From CAYZRY01 sp964481005 (GTDB lineage: Bacteria > Bacillota_I > Bacilli_A > RF39 > UBA660), in assembly GCA_964481005.1 (NCBI GenBank), contig CAYZRY010000002.1, positions 1-64,000 on the forward strand: DNA of 64,000 bases, given 5' to 3'. The notes under the pieces are model-generated. The model was not told the origin of the DNA, did not search any database, and saw only the letters and a program-made list of their open reading frames with translations. This document shows, one piece after another, positions 1 to 7,878 of this stretch. Both the position numbers and the translations under genes were made by a program. Position 1 is the first letter of the stretch; the number at the start of each line of letters is the position of its first letter.

Positions 1-28
1 AAAAAAAAAGTAAGTTTTAAACTTACTT
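1..28 (-). terminator. Rho-independent terminator of the rplJ-rplL operon
   Basis: On the minus strand an AAGTAAGT/ACTTACTT stem with a short A/T loop is followed by a run of T at the window edge. It overlaps the rplL stop codon, so the L10-L7/L12 transcript probably ends here. Confidence 0.8.
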
Positions 29-394
29 TACTTCTACTTCAGCCCCAGCTTCTTCAAGCTTAGCTTTGATTTCGTTTGCTTCTTCGACAGAAATGTTTTC
101 TTTAACTGCACCACCAGCATCAGCGATATCTTTAGACTCTTTTAATCCAAGTCCTGTGATTTCTTTGATAACTTTGATTACGTTAATTTTAGCAGCACCT
201 GCATTTACTAATGTAACAGTAACTGAACTTGGTCCTGCTGCTTCAGCAGCACCTGCTGCTGGAGCTGCTGCAACTGCAACTGCACTTGGATCTACTCCAA
301 ACTCCTCTTTCATTGCATCTACTAGTTCTTTAACTTCTAGTAAAGTCATTTCTTTTAAAGCACTTATGAAATCTTCTCTATTTAATTTAGCCAT
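23..394 (-). CDS. rplL: 50S ribosomal protein L7/L12
   Basis: This is the L7/L12 stalk protein of the large subunit, which as a multimer on L10 recruits and stimulates the translational GTPases. Its 123 residues show the usual layout: an N-terminal dimerisation segment (about 1-38), an Ala/Pro/Gly-rich flexible hinge (about 39-55) and a C-terminal domain with the conserved GLKESKDIAD stretch that contacts factors. The ATG follows a GGAAAGG ribosome-binding site. It lies 20 bp downstream of rplJ in the standard rplJL pair and ends in a strong terminator. Expression should be set with rplJ by the L10 leader upstream. Confidence 0.97.
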   Translation of the reverse strand: MAKLNREDFISALKEMTLLEVKELVDAMKEEFGVDPSAVAVAAAPAAGAAEAAGPSSVTVTLVNAGAAKINVIKVIKEITGLGLKESKDIADAGGAVKENISVEEANEIKAKLEEAGAEVEVK

Positions 395-414
395 TTTATT
401 TTTCCTTTCCTTTA

Positions 415-909
415 TTAATTTTCTTCTTTTTGTTTAGCATATAAATCTAAACCGATTGCCAAATCTCTTGTGATACCCATCATACCAGCTGCAAGCATAG
501 TAAGTAGTCCTTCTCTTGAAGGTATAGCTGCTAGCTCAGCAAGTTCCTCTTTACCGGTAACTTTACCATCTATCACACCTACTTTTATCACTAAGGATTT
601 GTTTGTTTTAGCAAAATCTGTAAGTATTTTAATTGGTGCTAATTGGTCTTCTCCAAATGCTAACGCACTAGGTCCAACTAAACTCTCATCAATATCGATA
701 CCTAAATCTTTGAACGCTCTAACCATCAAAGTGTTTTTGTAAACTTTGTAATCAGATCCATCCTCTCTTAGCTTTCTTCTAATGTCTTTTGCAACACCAT
801 CAGTAATACCGCGGTAGTCGAATAAAACAATCGAACCATTGTCAGAAACATTCTTCTTAATCTCATCGATTACTGTCTGTTTCTTAGCTAAGATCTTGTC
901 ATTTGCCAT
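415..909 (-). CDS. rplJ: 50S ribosomal protein L10
   Basis: L10 anchors the L7/L12 dimers to 23S rRNA at the base of the GTPase stalk and, bound to L7/L12, represses its own mRNA. The 164 residues match the family length. The N-terminal part carries the rRNA-binding region with the KNTLMVRA segment, and the C-terminal helix that binds L7/L12 ends in LYAKQKEEN. The ATG has a near-perfect AAAGGAGGTGA ribosome-binding site. The gene follows a structured leader (about 915-1035) in the position of the known L10 leader. Confidence 0.97.
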   Translation of the reverse strand: MANDKILAKKQTVIDEIKKNVSDNGSIVLFDYRGITDGVAKDIRRKLREDGSDYKVYKNTLMVRAFKDLGIDIDESLVGPSALAFGEDQLAPIKILTDFAKTNKSLVIKVGVIDGKVTGKEELAELAAIPSREGLLTMLAAGMMGITRDLAIGLDLYAKQKEEN

Positions 910-914
910 CTTGT

Positions 915-1035
915 CACCTCCTTTGTTATAAACAAAAAGCCTTTACATCCAAAGACATAAAGACTTAAAAAATCTTTTATACGTCCTCGGTAGGATTTAC
1001 GTTTGTACCTACTGTCTTTGGGCTTTTCATAATGA
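915..1035 (-). ncRNA. Ribosomal protein L10 leader RNA
   Basis: The stretch between rplA and rplJ reads, on the minus strand, as a structured leader. A CCCAAAGACAG arm can pair with GTCTTTGG further on. Between them sit a GTAGGT...ATCCTACCGAGGACG element resembling the core of the Bacillota L10 leader, and a T-rich segment after GGCT that could serve as an attenuator. Family knowledge is that L10 (with L12) binds this element to autoregulate rplJL. Structure and boundaries are by eye. Confidence 0.75.
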
Positions 1036-1043
1036 ATTATATA

Positions 1044-1751
1044 TTAATTACTTGTATTTGTCAAAGAATTTGTATCAATCTTGATTCCAGGTCCCATTGT
1101 TGTAGAGATTGAAACATTCTTAATGTATTCTCCCTTAACAGTACTTGGTTTAGCCTTGATGATAGTCTCAATATAAGACTTAAGGTTTTCAAGAAGTTTT
1201 TCTTCGTCAAATGAAGTGTTACCAATGATTCCGTGGATATTTCCAAATGAATCAGTACGGTATTCAACTCTTCCAGATTTAACATCTGAAACAGCCTTTT
1301 CAACATCGACTGTAACTGTTCCAGTCTTTGGATTTGGCATTAGTCCTCTAGGTCCTAGAACTTTTCCTAGTTTACCAAGAAGTGGCATCATATCTGGAGT
1401 TGCAACCATAACATCGAATCCGAACCAATTTTCTTTTTCGATCTTTTCAAGGATGTCAGTATCTCCAACAAAATCAGCTCCTGCTTCTTTTGCTTTAGCT
1501 GCCTTATCACCTTTAGCGATAACTAATACTTTCTTATCTTTACCTGTACCATTTGGTAGTACAATAGCTCCTCTTAGCTGTTGATCAGCTTTTTTAGGAT
1601 CTACATTCAATTTGATAGCTAATTCAACTGAAGATACAAATTTAGTAACACTTGTCTCTTTAACTAGTTTGATAGCTTCTTCTTTAGTATATGCTTTAGC
1701 CTTTTCAATTTTTGAAACTGCTTCAACATATTTCTTTCCTCTTTTTCTCAT
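1044..1751 (-). CDS. rplA: 50S ribosomal protein L1
   Basis: L1 forms the mobile L1 stalk at the ribosomal E site, helps move deacylated tRNA out, and is a translational repressor of its own operon. The 235 residues match the bacterial family. Conserved stretches are visible, including the MPNPKTGTVT loop in the middle of the protein and a C-terminal KGEYIKNVSISTTMGPGIKID segment. The ATG lies behind GGAGGAA. It follows rplK by about 70 bp, and that gap holds hairpins that may be an L1 target. Confidence 0.97.
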   Translation of the reverse strand: MRKRGKKYVEAVSKIEKAKAYTKEEAIKLVKETSVTKFVSSVELAIKLNVDPKKADQQLRGAIVLPNGTGKDKKVLVIAKGDKAAKAKEAGADFVGDTDILEKIEKENWFGFDVMVATPDMMPLLGKLGKVLGPRGLMPNPKTGTVTVDVEKAVSDVKSGRVEYRTDSFGNIHGIIGNTSFDEEKLLENLKSYIETIIKAKPSTVKGEYIKNVSISTTMGPGIKIDTNSLTNTSN

Positions 1752-1766
1752 TTCATTTCCTCCTTA

Positions 1767-1815
1767 TGTGGTATAGCGGATTATTTACCTTCCACATATA
1801 GGTAAAACCTATATG
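1767..1815 (-). promoter_or_regulatory. Structured intergenic element before rplA (possible L1 autoregulatory site)
   Basis: On the minus strand a perfect ATATAGGT/ACCTATAT hairpin is followed by a second potential stem, TGTGG...CCACA, enclosing AAGG and CCGCTAT. It ends just before the rplA ribosome-binding site. A related GTGGGAAG...GGCTAT...CCAC element lies in front of rplK. No T-tract follows, so a terminator is unlikely. That L1 binds it is inference from known autoregulation of L11-L1 operons. Confidence 0.45.
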
Positions 1816-1820
1816 ATTTA

Positions 1821-2243
1821 TTATTCTGTTACTTCGATGCCCATGCTCTTAGCCGTACCAGCGACAATCTTCATCGCTTCCTCAACTGAATAAGCATTTA
1901 AATCTGGCATCTTTGTCTCTGCAATTTCTTTTAATTGTGCACTAGATATCTTTCCAGCTTTTTCTCCGCCTTTGACAGAACCCTTAGCGACTCCTGCTGC
2001 TTTGCGAATTAAAAATGCTGCTGGTGGAGTTTTAATTACAAAGTCGAAACTTCTATCATCAAAGATTGATATTTCAACTGGTAATACATCTCCCATCTTA
2101 TCTCTAGTTGCATCATTGTATCTTGTACAAAATTCTTGTAAGTTGATTCCTGCTGGTCCAAGCACAGTTCCAACTGGTGGAGCTGGTGTTGCTTTCCCTG
2201 CTTCAATTTGTAACTTAATTTTCTTTACAACTTCTTTTGCCAC
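1821..2243 (-). CDS. rplK: 50S ribosomal protein L11
   Basis: L11 binds the GTPase-associated centre of 23S rRNA and is needed for EF-G function and for RelA sensing of uncharged tRNA. The 140 residues match the family. The N-terminal domain has the Pro-rich KATPAPPVGTVLGPAGIN stretch that binds rRNA and thiopeptide antibiotics, and the C-terminal rRNA-binding domain follows from about residue 70. The start is GTG, set by a GGAGGTG site just upstream. It opens the rplK-rplA pair and may be controlled through the leader element before it. Confidence 0.97.
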   Translation of the reverse strand: MAKEVVKKIKLQIEAGKATPAPPVGTVLGPAGINLQEFCTRYNDATRDKMGDVLPVEISIFDDRSFDFVIKTPPAAFLIRKAAGVAKGSVKGGEKAGKISSAQLKEIAETKMPDLNAYSVEEAMKIVAGTAKSMGIEVTE

Positions 2244-2271
2244 GAAAACACCTCCTATAATATTTTTCGTT

Positions 2272-2306
2272 TGTGGTATTAATAGCCAAGATCCGCGCTT
2301 CCCACT
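2272..2306 (-). promoter_or_regulatory. Leader element before rplK, similar to the one before rplA
   Basis: On the minus strand GTGGGAAG and a later CCAC can pair around a GGATCTTGGCTAT core. The layout resembles the TGTGG...CCGCTAT...CCACA element before rplA. An AT-rich TATATA stretch at about 2311-2325 could be the -10 of the rplK promoter. Function is inferred only from position and the repeated pattern. Confidence 0.4.
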
Positions 2307-2369
2307 TCTATATATAATAAATATAGCCTTTAAATAATAACACTTTTATTGCTATAAAGCAATAGCTTT

Positions 2370-2903
2370 TTATGCTAATTCAATCTGATTTAATTCAACT
2401 TCAACCGAAGTATCTTGTCCGAATAAATCGACAATTAACATTAGCTTTTGATTTGGCATATCGATTGTTTCAATTACCCCAGTCATCGCTGTGAATGGAC
2501 CATCTACAATCTTAACCTTTTGACCGACTTTAAGCTCTTCTTCATTTTCGAATCTACTGATTCCCATACTTCTAAGAACATTGTCTACTTCATATGGTTG
2601 AAGTGGTGTCGGTTTAGCTCCCTTACCAGAAGAACCGATAAATCCTGTAACCCCTGGAGTATTACGGACAACAAACCAAGCTTCGTCACTCATAATCATT
2701 TCAACAAGGATATATCCAGGAAACATCTTTTTAACTTTTTCCTTCTCAACTCCGTCTTTCATTTCAATCTCAGTTTGTTCTGGGACGATTACACGAAAGA
2801 TAAAATCTTGCATATCCATCGATTCTGCACGCATCTCAAGTTTTTCTTTAACTCTGTTTTCATGTCCAGAATACGTGTTAACTACATACCATTGTTTTTC
2901 CAT
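2370..2903 (-). CDS. nusG: Transcription termination/antitermination protein NusG
   Basis: NusG binds RNA polymerase at the clamp, modulates pausing and links transcription to translation or Rho. The 177 residues give the two-domain layout: an NGN domain starting at WYVVNTYSGHENRVKEKL (about 4-21) with MFPGYILVEM in its core, and a C-terminal KOW domain starting near VKIVDGPFTAMTG. Both domains are complete and there is no insertion. It sits directly after secE, the conserved secE-nusG pair upstream of rplK. The ribosome-binding site is weak (AGGAGCTTCT) but the conserved N-terminus fixes the start. Confidence 0.97.
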   Translation of the reverse strand: MEKQWYVVNTYSGHENRVKEKLEMRAESMDMQDFIFRVIVPEQTEIEMKDGVEKEKVKKMFPGYILVEMIMSDEAWFVVRNTPGVTGFIGSSGKGAKPTPLQPYEVDNVLRSMGISRFENEEELKVGQKVKIVDGPFTAMTGVIETIDMPNQKLMLIVDLFGQDTSVEVELNQIELA

Positions 2904-2912
2904 AGAAGCTCC

Positions 2913-3155
2913 TTAAATTAATGACTTGATGAAGGCCATCAAGATCGATATTAAATAGAAATATGTTGCAAAAAAGATGATGAATACAAATGTTGCAATT
3001 GAATACTTAATCAAATCTTTACGACTAGGCCAAGTAACTTGTCCAACTTCTGTTTTTACACCCTTAAACCAAAGAATTATTCTGGTCACAAGCCCTTTCT
3101 TAACAACTCTTTTTTCTACTGTTTGTTTCTTAGTATTATTTTTTTTCTTATTCAT
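2913..3155 (-). CDS. secE: Preprotein translocase subunit SecE
   Basis: SecE is the small clamp subunit of the SecYEG channel. This is the short one-helix form: a basic Lys/Asn-rich cytoplasmic tail, the conserved amphipathic segment with FKGVKTEVGQVTWPSRKD, then one membrane helix (about IATFVFIIFFATYFYLISI). Two in-frame ATGs lie 9 bp apart. I chose the second because AAGG then sits about 9 bp upstream; the first (3164) has it directly adjacent. It is 10 bp from nusG and cotranscribed with it. Confidence 0.9.
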   Translation of the reverse strand: MNKKKNNTKKQTVEKRVVKKGLVTRIILWFKGVKTEVGQVTWPSRKDLIKYSIATFVFIIFFATYFYLISILMAFIKSLI

Positions 3156-3182
3156 TTCTTTCATCCTTATTTTTCCAAAATA

Positions 3183-3229
3183 AAAACACTTTTTCGTGTT
3201 ACTTGTAATTTAACACAAAAGTGTTTTAT
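3183..3229 (-). terminator. Terminator of the uvr-lgt transcript
   Basis: On the minus strand AAAACACTTTTGTG pairs with CACGAAAAAGTGTTTT and is followed by a T-rich stretch. It lies between lgt and secE and should end the long uvrB-to-lgt transcript. A promoter for secE-nusG appears to be embedded in the same sequence. Confidence 0.75.
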
Positions 3230-3235
3230 TGTCAA
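3207..3235 (-). promoter_or_regulatory. Candidate sigma-A promoter for secE-nusG
   Basis: The minus strand has a consensus -35 TTGACA (3230-3235), a 17-bp spacer and a TAAATT -10 (3207-3212), about 50 bp before the secE start. The elements overlap the lgt terminator hairpin. Confidence 0.5.
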
Positions 3236-3288
3236 TTGTTTTTATTATCCCCGTAAGGGTCATTATTTATATCTGGCATTTGATTTTC

Positions 3289-4158
3289 CTAATCGAAAAT
3301 TTTAACTTTATGTTTATTAGGATCATCAACGATATTTGTTTGAGCTTTTACATTCGTCTCTTTGATTTTCGAAGCGTTGTATAAATTATCAAGTTTAGCT
3401 AAGCGACCATTCTTAATTATAATGATTATTCCTAGGATGATGCCTACTACCGATATTAACTGAGCAATTCTAAGTGGTCCAATCATTAAACTATCGGTTC
3501 TCATACCTTCGATAACTAATCTTCCGCTAGAATACCAAAGTAAGTAGAATGCAAGTAAGCTGCCAGTTTTTAAATACTTATACTTACGCATAATATACAT
3601 AATGATAAAACCAATTAAATTCCAGATGCTTTCATAAAGAAAGGTTGGCTGATGATACAAACCATCTATTTTCATACCTTCGATTATAAAATTGGGTAAA
3701 CCTTTTTTGCTTAGAGCTTCTAAAGTTGTAGTAGCCCCATAAGCTTCCTGGTTAAAGAAGTTCCCCCATCGACCAATTGCTTGACCGAGGATCAAACCTA
3801 AACTTAGATAATCTAATTGTTTCAAAAATTCTAAACGGTGTTTCTTACTATAATATAGGACATATAAAACTCCAAAGAGAATTCCTCCATGAATAGCTAA
3901 GCCACCATTCCATATTTCAAATATTTCAAGTAGATTATTTTTGTAATAGGCAATATTGAAAAGAACAAAGTAAAGCCTTGCTCCGATTATACCAATAATT
4001 AGAGTATTCATAATCATATCGACAGTTTCATCTTCGTTTAAGCCAATTCTTTTTACTTCTCTAGTAATAACCGTTATGGCTGCAAAGACGCCTAAAAAGA
4101 CCATGATTGAATACCAGTATATTTGGATTACTCCAAAATCAAAAGCAACTCTACTCAC
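3289..4158 (-). CDS. lgt: Prolipoprotein diacylglyceryl transferase
   Basis: Lgt moves the diacylglyceryl group from phosphatidylglycerol onto the lipobox cysteine of prelipoproteins, in the cytoplasmic membrane. The 289-residue protein shows several membrane helices, the GGLAIHGG motif near residue 87 and the Lgt signature GRWGNFFNQEAYG near residue 135, including the essential Arg, Asn and Glu. A short charged tail follows the last helix. It starts with GTG, overlapping the stop of the YvlD-like gene, with GAGGTG upstream, so the two are translationally coupled. It is the last gene of the uvrB-uvrA-yvlD-lgt group. Confidence 0.95.
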   Translation of the reverse strand: MSRVAFDFGVIQIYWYSIMVFLGVFAAITVITREVKRIGLNEDETVDMIMNTLIIGIIGARLYFVLFNIAYYKNNLLEIFEIWNGGLAIHGGILFGVLYVLYYSKKHRLEFLKQLDYLSLGLILGQAIGRWGNFFNQEAYGATTTLEALSKKGLPNFIIEGMKIDGLYHQPTFLYESIWNLIGFIIMYIMRKYKYLKTGSLLAFYLLWYSSGRLVIEGMRTDSLMIGPLRIAQLISVVGIILGIIIIIKNGRLAKLDNLYNASKIKETNVKAQTNIVDDPNKHKVKIFD

Positions 4159-4573
4159 TCTTTTTCACCTCTTTTATGAAAGGTTTTATTATTAAATCAT
4201 CTATCAATAAGTTAAAGATAGACATTAATATTGATATAAAGAATAGAACTAGTAAATTATCAAACTGAACTCTAGGACCCATTAAATAGTCTACTAATTT
4301 TAAAATGATAACATTATTAAAGAAGTAGAATAGTCCCATTGTTAAACCAGTAATAGGTAGAGTCAGTCTAACTAGTATCGGTTTTATTGTCTTATTTAAA
4401 ACATAAATAATAACAACTGAGATAAACGAATATAAAAAGAAGTGTTCTTCGTCTATCGTAAATGTTTTAAACCAATATGACATGATTAAAAATACAATAG
4501 TATACGATAGTAAGTAGAGTACCTTTTCAAGAATATATGTTAATCTCTTTTTAATTTTTAAATCTTTGTTCAT
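4151..4573 (-). CDS. YvlD-like phage-holin-family membrane protein
   Basis: This small integral membrane protein of about 140 residues has four predicted helices. The segment NKTIKPILVRLTLPITGLTM followed by GLFYFF and NNVIILKLVDYLMG is typical of the YvlD/DUF360 (PF04020) family, annotated as phage holin family 4 although most members are not phage genes. Function is unknown; Bacillus YvlD is tied to cell-envelope stress. I chose the internal ATG because the longer frame runs into uvrA. It is about 10 bp from uvrA and overlaps lgt, so it is part of that operon. In B. subtilis yvlD also lies near uvrA and lgt. Confidence 0.75.
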   Translation of the reverse strand: MNKDLKIKKRLTYILEKVLYLLSYTIVFLIMSYWFKTFTIDEEHFFLYSFISVVIIYVLNKTIKPILVRLTLPITGLTMGLFYFFNNVIILKLVDYLMGPRVQFDNLLVLFFISILMSIFNLLIDDLIIKPFIKEVKKSE

Positions 4574-4581
4574 TTTTGCTC

Positions 4582-7389
4582 CTATAAGACTTTCTTCAAG
4601 AATTGACCGGTATACGATTTTGAACATTTAATTATTTCTTCAGGTGTACCACTGCAGATTATCTCTCCGCCTTTGTCTCCACCTTCAGGACCTATATCAA
4701 TAATGTGATCTGCTGTCTTAATCATATCTAAGTTATGTTCAATGACCACTACTGTATCCTTATTATCTACTATTTTATTTATTATTGCAAGCAGGCTTTT
4801 AATATCGTGAGTGTGCAAACCAGTCGTTGGTTCATCAAGAATGAATAAGGTTTTACCAGTAGCTACTTTTTGCAATTCTTTGACTAGTTTAACACGGCTA
4901 GCTTCTCCACCAGATAAGGTAGGTGCACTTTGTCCAAGTTTGATATAACCAAGTCCTATTTCATTTAAGACTTTAAGTTTCTTTTTGATTTTAGGAACAT
5001 TTTCGAAAAACTCGTAAGCCTCGCTAACACGCATATCTAGCACATCAGCAATGTTTTTGTCTTTATATTTAATTCTGAGTGTTTCACTGTTGTATCTAGT
5101 TCCATGACAAACTTCACAAGGAACGTAGACATCGGGTAAAAAGTGCATTTCAATCTTTTTAACACCGTCTCCGCGACAAGCTTCACAGCGACCACCCTTT
5201 ACATTAAATGAGAAACGATCTTTTCCAAAGCCGTACATTTTAGCTTCTTTAGTATTGGTAAATAGGGTTCTAATTTCATCAAAGACACCAGTGTATGTTG
5301 CTGGATTACTCCTTGGTGTTCTACCAATTGGTGACTGATCAATTTCGACAACTTTATCTATATGTTCAAGTCCCTTAATAGCTTTATGCTTACCAACTGT
5401 TACTTTCGATTTATAGACCTTGTGCTGCGCAGCTTTAGCAAGAATGTCAATAATTAGACTTGATTTTCCCGAACCAGAAACTCCAGTTACACAAGTAAAT
5501 TTACCAAGTGGAATGTCGACATCAATATTTTTTAAGTTGTTTTCACTAGCGCCTTGAATAGTAATTTTCTTACCTGTTCCCTCTCTTCGTACACTGGGAA
5601 CATCTATCTTTTCTTTACCACTTAAATATCTTCCAGTTAAACTTTTTTCATTGGCCATGACTTCTTTTGGTGTGCCAGCGGCAACTACTTTTCCACCCAT
5701 GTCACCAGCAAGTGGACCTATATCAACCAAATAATCACTAGCTAGCATCGTATCACTATCATGTTCAACGACAATTAAAGTGTTACCAAGGTCTCTCATT
5801 TCAATCAAAGATTTAATTAACTTATCATTATCTCGCTGATGAAGACCAATACTTGGTTCATCTAGTACATAAAGTACTCCCGTAAGGCGTGATCCAATCT
5901 GCGTTGCTAATCTGATTCTTTGTGCTTCTCCACCAGATAAACTTCCAGCCATTCTAGCTAGTGTTAAATAATCGAGTCCAACGTTTAATAGAAACTGTAG
6001 ACGATTATTAATCTCGGCTATTAACACCCGAGAAATCTCTGTTTTTTCTGCAGATAGTTTTAAGCTCTTTAAAAAGTTATACAATTCTCCAATACTGAGA
6101 CTAGTCACTTCATAAATATTTTTATTATTAATTTTAACTGAGAGTACTTCTCTTGAAAGACGAGCACCATTACAACTAGGACAAGTCTGTTCAATCATGT
6201 ATCCTTCGATCCATTCACGTACCCAAGCACTAGTAGTTGAAAGATAACGTCGCTCTAAATTGTTAACAATTCCCTCGTACGGTTCTTTCTTGTTGTATAC
6301 GTTTCCACCCTTAGAAACATAATTAAAGTGAATATTCTCATCACTACCATAAAAGATAATATCTTTTTCTTTTTGACTTAGTTTTTTAAATGGTTTATCA
6401 GTATCTATACCAAAATGTTTACAAACACATTCAAGCATTTGATTGTAGATATTTTCACTATCATCACCAAGAGTTCTAATAGCATATTTATCAATCGATA
6501 ACTCTTCGTCTGGTACTAGCAGATCAGGAGATACTCGTCTTTTAATTCCTAATCCATTACATTCTGGGCAGGCTCCATATGGCGAATTAAAGCTAAACAT
6601 ACGTGGTTCAAGTTCAGGTAGTGAGAACGAACAGTGCGGACAAGCGAACTTCTCCGACATAATTATTTCTCCTTCGCCCTTTTTATCAATTAATACTTTC
6701 CCTCTAGCAAGTTTTGCTCCAGTTTCAAGTGCTTCAAAAAGTCTACTTCTAATACCTTCTTTTATAACTAGACGGTCGATAACTACATCTATTTTATGTT
6801 TAATATTTTTTTCTAAACTAATTTCTTCGCTTAGATCTCTATCTTCTCCATCAACTCTGACCCTTACAAAACCATCACTTTTAAGTTTTTGTAAGAGATC
6901 TTTGTGCTCTCCTTTTTCACCATCGACAATCGGAGCCATGATAACTACTTTTGTACCTTCATCAAAAGACATAACTTTATTAGTCATCTCTTCGATCGAT
7001 TGACTACTTATTTCAACATGATGATCAGGACAGTAAACTGTTCCAATTCTAGCATATAGCAATCTCAAATAATCATATATTTCTGTGACTGTTCCAACTG
7101 TTGAACGTGGATTGTTACTAGTTGTTTTTTGATCGATACTGATAGCGGGTGATAATCCTTCGATGGAATCGACATCAGGTTTTTCCGTCCCACCCAAAAA
7201 CTGTCTAGCATAAGCGCTAAGACTTTCTACATATCTTCGTTGTCCTTCGGCATATATCGTATCAAAAGCTAAACTACTTTTCCCAGAACCAGATACACCA
7301 GTCATGACAATCAGTGAATTTTTAGGAAGCTCGATATCAATATCTTTAAGATTATTCTCTCTAGCTCCCTTAATAATTATTTTATCCAT
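4582..7389 (-). CDS. uvrA: UvrABC excinuclease subunit A
   Basis: UvrA is the damage-sensing ATPase of nucleotide excision repair, loading UvrB onto distorted DNA. The 935 residues are full length. Walker A of the first ATPase is GVSGSGKSSLAF near residue 33; the first zinc module has CPHC and CPEC (about 252-278); a second GVSGSGKSS lies in the C-terminal half; and the second zinc module has CEAC and CEVC. Both ABC signatures (SLSGGEAQRIRLA and TLSGGEASRVKL) are present. The start overlaps the end of the upstream unknown gene by 8 bp, with GAGGCAAT as ribosome-binding site. Confidence 0.98.
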   Translation of the reverse strand: MDKIIIKGARENNLKDIDIELPKNSLIVMTGVSGSGKSSLAFDTIYAEGQRRYVESLSAYARQFLGGTEKPDVDSIEGLSPAISIDQKTTSNNPRSTVGTVTEIYDYLRLLYARIGTVYCPDHHVEISSQSIEEMTNKVMSFDEGTKVVIMAPIVDGEKGEHKDLLQKLKSDGFVRVRVDGEDRDLSEEISLEKNIKHKIDVVIDRLVIKEGIRSRLFEALETGAKLARGKVLIDKKGEGEIIMSEKFACPHCSFSLPELEPRMFSFNSPYGACPECNGLGIKRRVSPDLLVPDEELSIDKYAIRTLGDDSENIYNQMLECVCKHFGIDTDKPFKKLSQKEKDIIFYGSDENIHFNYVSKGGNVYNKKEPYEGIVNNLERRYLSTTSAWVREWIEGYMIEQTCPSCNGARLSREVLSVKINNKNIYEVTSLSIGELYNFLKSLKLSAEKTEISRVLIAEINNRLQFLLNVGLDYLTLARMAGSLSGGEAQRIRLATQIGSRLTGVLYVLDEPSIGLHQRDNDKLIKSLIEMRDLGNTLIVVEHDSDTMLASDYLVDIGPLAGDMGGKVVAAGTPKEVMANEKSLTGRYLSGKEKIDVPSVRREGTGKKITIQGASENNLKNIDVDIPLGKFTCVTGVSGSGKSSLIIDILAKAAQHKVYKSKVTVGKHKAIKGLEHIDKVVEIDQSPIGRTPRSNPATYTGVFDEIRTLFTNTKEAKMYGFGKDRFSFNVKGGRCEACRGDGVKKIEMHFLPDVYVPCEVCHGTRYNSETLRIKYKDKNIADVLDMRVSEAYEFFENVPKIKKKLKVLNEIGLGYIKLGQSAPTLSGGEASRVKLVKELQKVATGKTLFILDEPTTGLHTHDIKSLLAIINKIVDNKDTVVVIEHNLDMIKTADHIIDIGPEGGDKGGEIICSGTPEEIIKCSKSYTGQFLKKVL

Positions 7390-7858
7390 ATTGCCTCATT
7401 TTAATTTTTTCTTTAATTGTTTGATCCAAATATAATGAATCTCCTAAGAACAATTCAAGTTCTTCAGGAAGCAAATAATACTGTTCAACAAATCTTCTTT
7501 TTCTAAAGAAAGCTGTATCTTTCATATATTCGATTAGTTCTTCGTGACTCATTTTAGATTTTAGGATTATTTCTCTAGCTGCGTACATATCATAGTATCC
7601 ATAGTATTCATCTTCGTATGTAACATAATCACTAGTATTTGATTCAATTCTGCAGATATCGATATCATCTTTAGTAACAAGACCAGTATCTGGCAGAAAG
7701 TATCTTAACGTATCTTCAGGATTAGCACAAAAATGATAGCCATTACCCCTATTGCCGAAAGATATAACACCTTCGACACTGTATGTCTTATTTAGTACAA
7801 ATTGCTTACCATATCTATTTATTAGTCCCTTATCGAAACATTTAAATCCTCTTATCAT
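7382..7858 (-). CDS. Unrecognised protein, possibly DUF7666-like
   Basis: I do not recognise this protein with certainty. It is soluble, about 158 residues, rich in Tyr, Phe and acidic residues, with no signal peptide or membrane helix. The N-terminal part (GFKCFDKGLINRYGKQF, then a Tyr-rich strand and GNGYHFCANPEDTLRYF) recalls the DUF7666 pattern of phage and gut-bacterial proteins, where a short GFK/FDK start is followed by FHFC. A GTG 18 bp upstream is possible, but TATAAT directly before it and GAGGTG before the ATG favour the start given. It lies between a radical SAM gene and uvrA, overlapping uvrA by 8 bp. Confidence 0.6.
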   Translation of the reverse strand: MIRGFKCFDKGLINRYGKQFVLNKTYSVEGVISFGNRGNGYHFCANPEDTLRYFLPDTGLVTKDDIDICRIESNTSDYVTYEDEYYGYYDMYAAREIILKSKMSHEELIEYMKDTAFFRKRRFVEQYYLLPEELELFLGDSLYLDQTIKEKIKMRQYG

Positions 7859-7878
7859 ACGCACCTCAAACGCCACTA

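Noticed and set aside
2340..2362. TATTGCT/AGCAATA hairpin beyond the nusG stop as a terminator
   Set aside because: On the minus strand no T-tract follows; on the plus strand there is no gene to terminate, so function is unclear.
3236..3282. 15-codon frame after lgt (starts MPDINNDPYG)
   Set aside because: No ribosome-binding site and it overlaps the secE promoter region; unlikely to be a gene.
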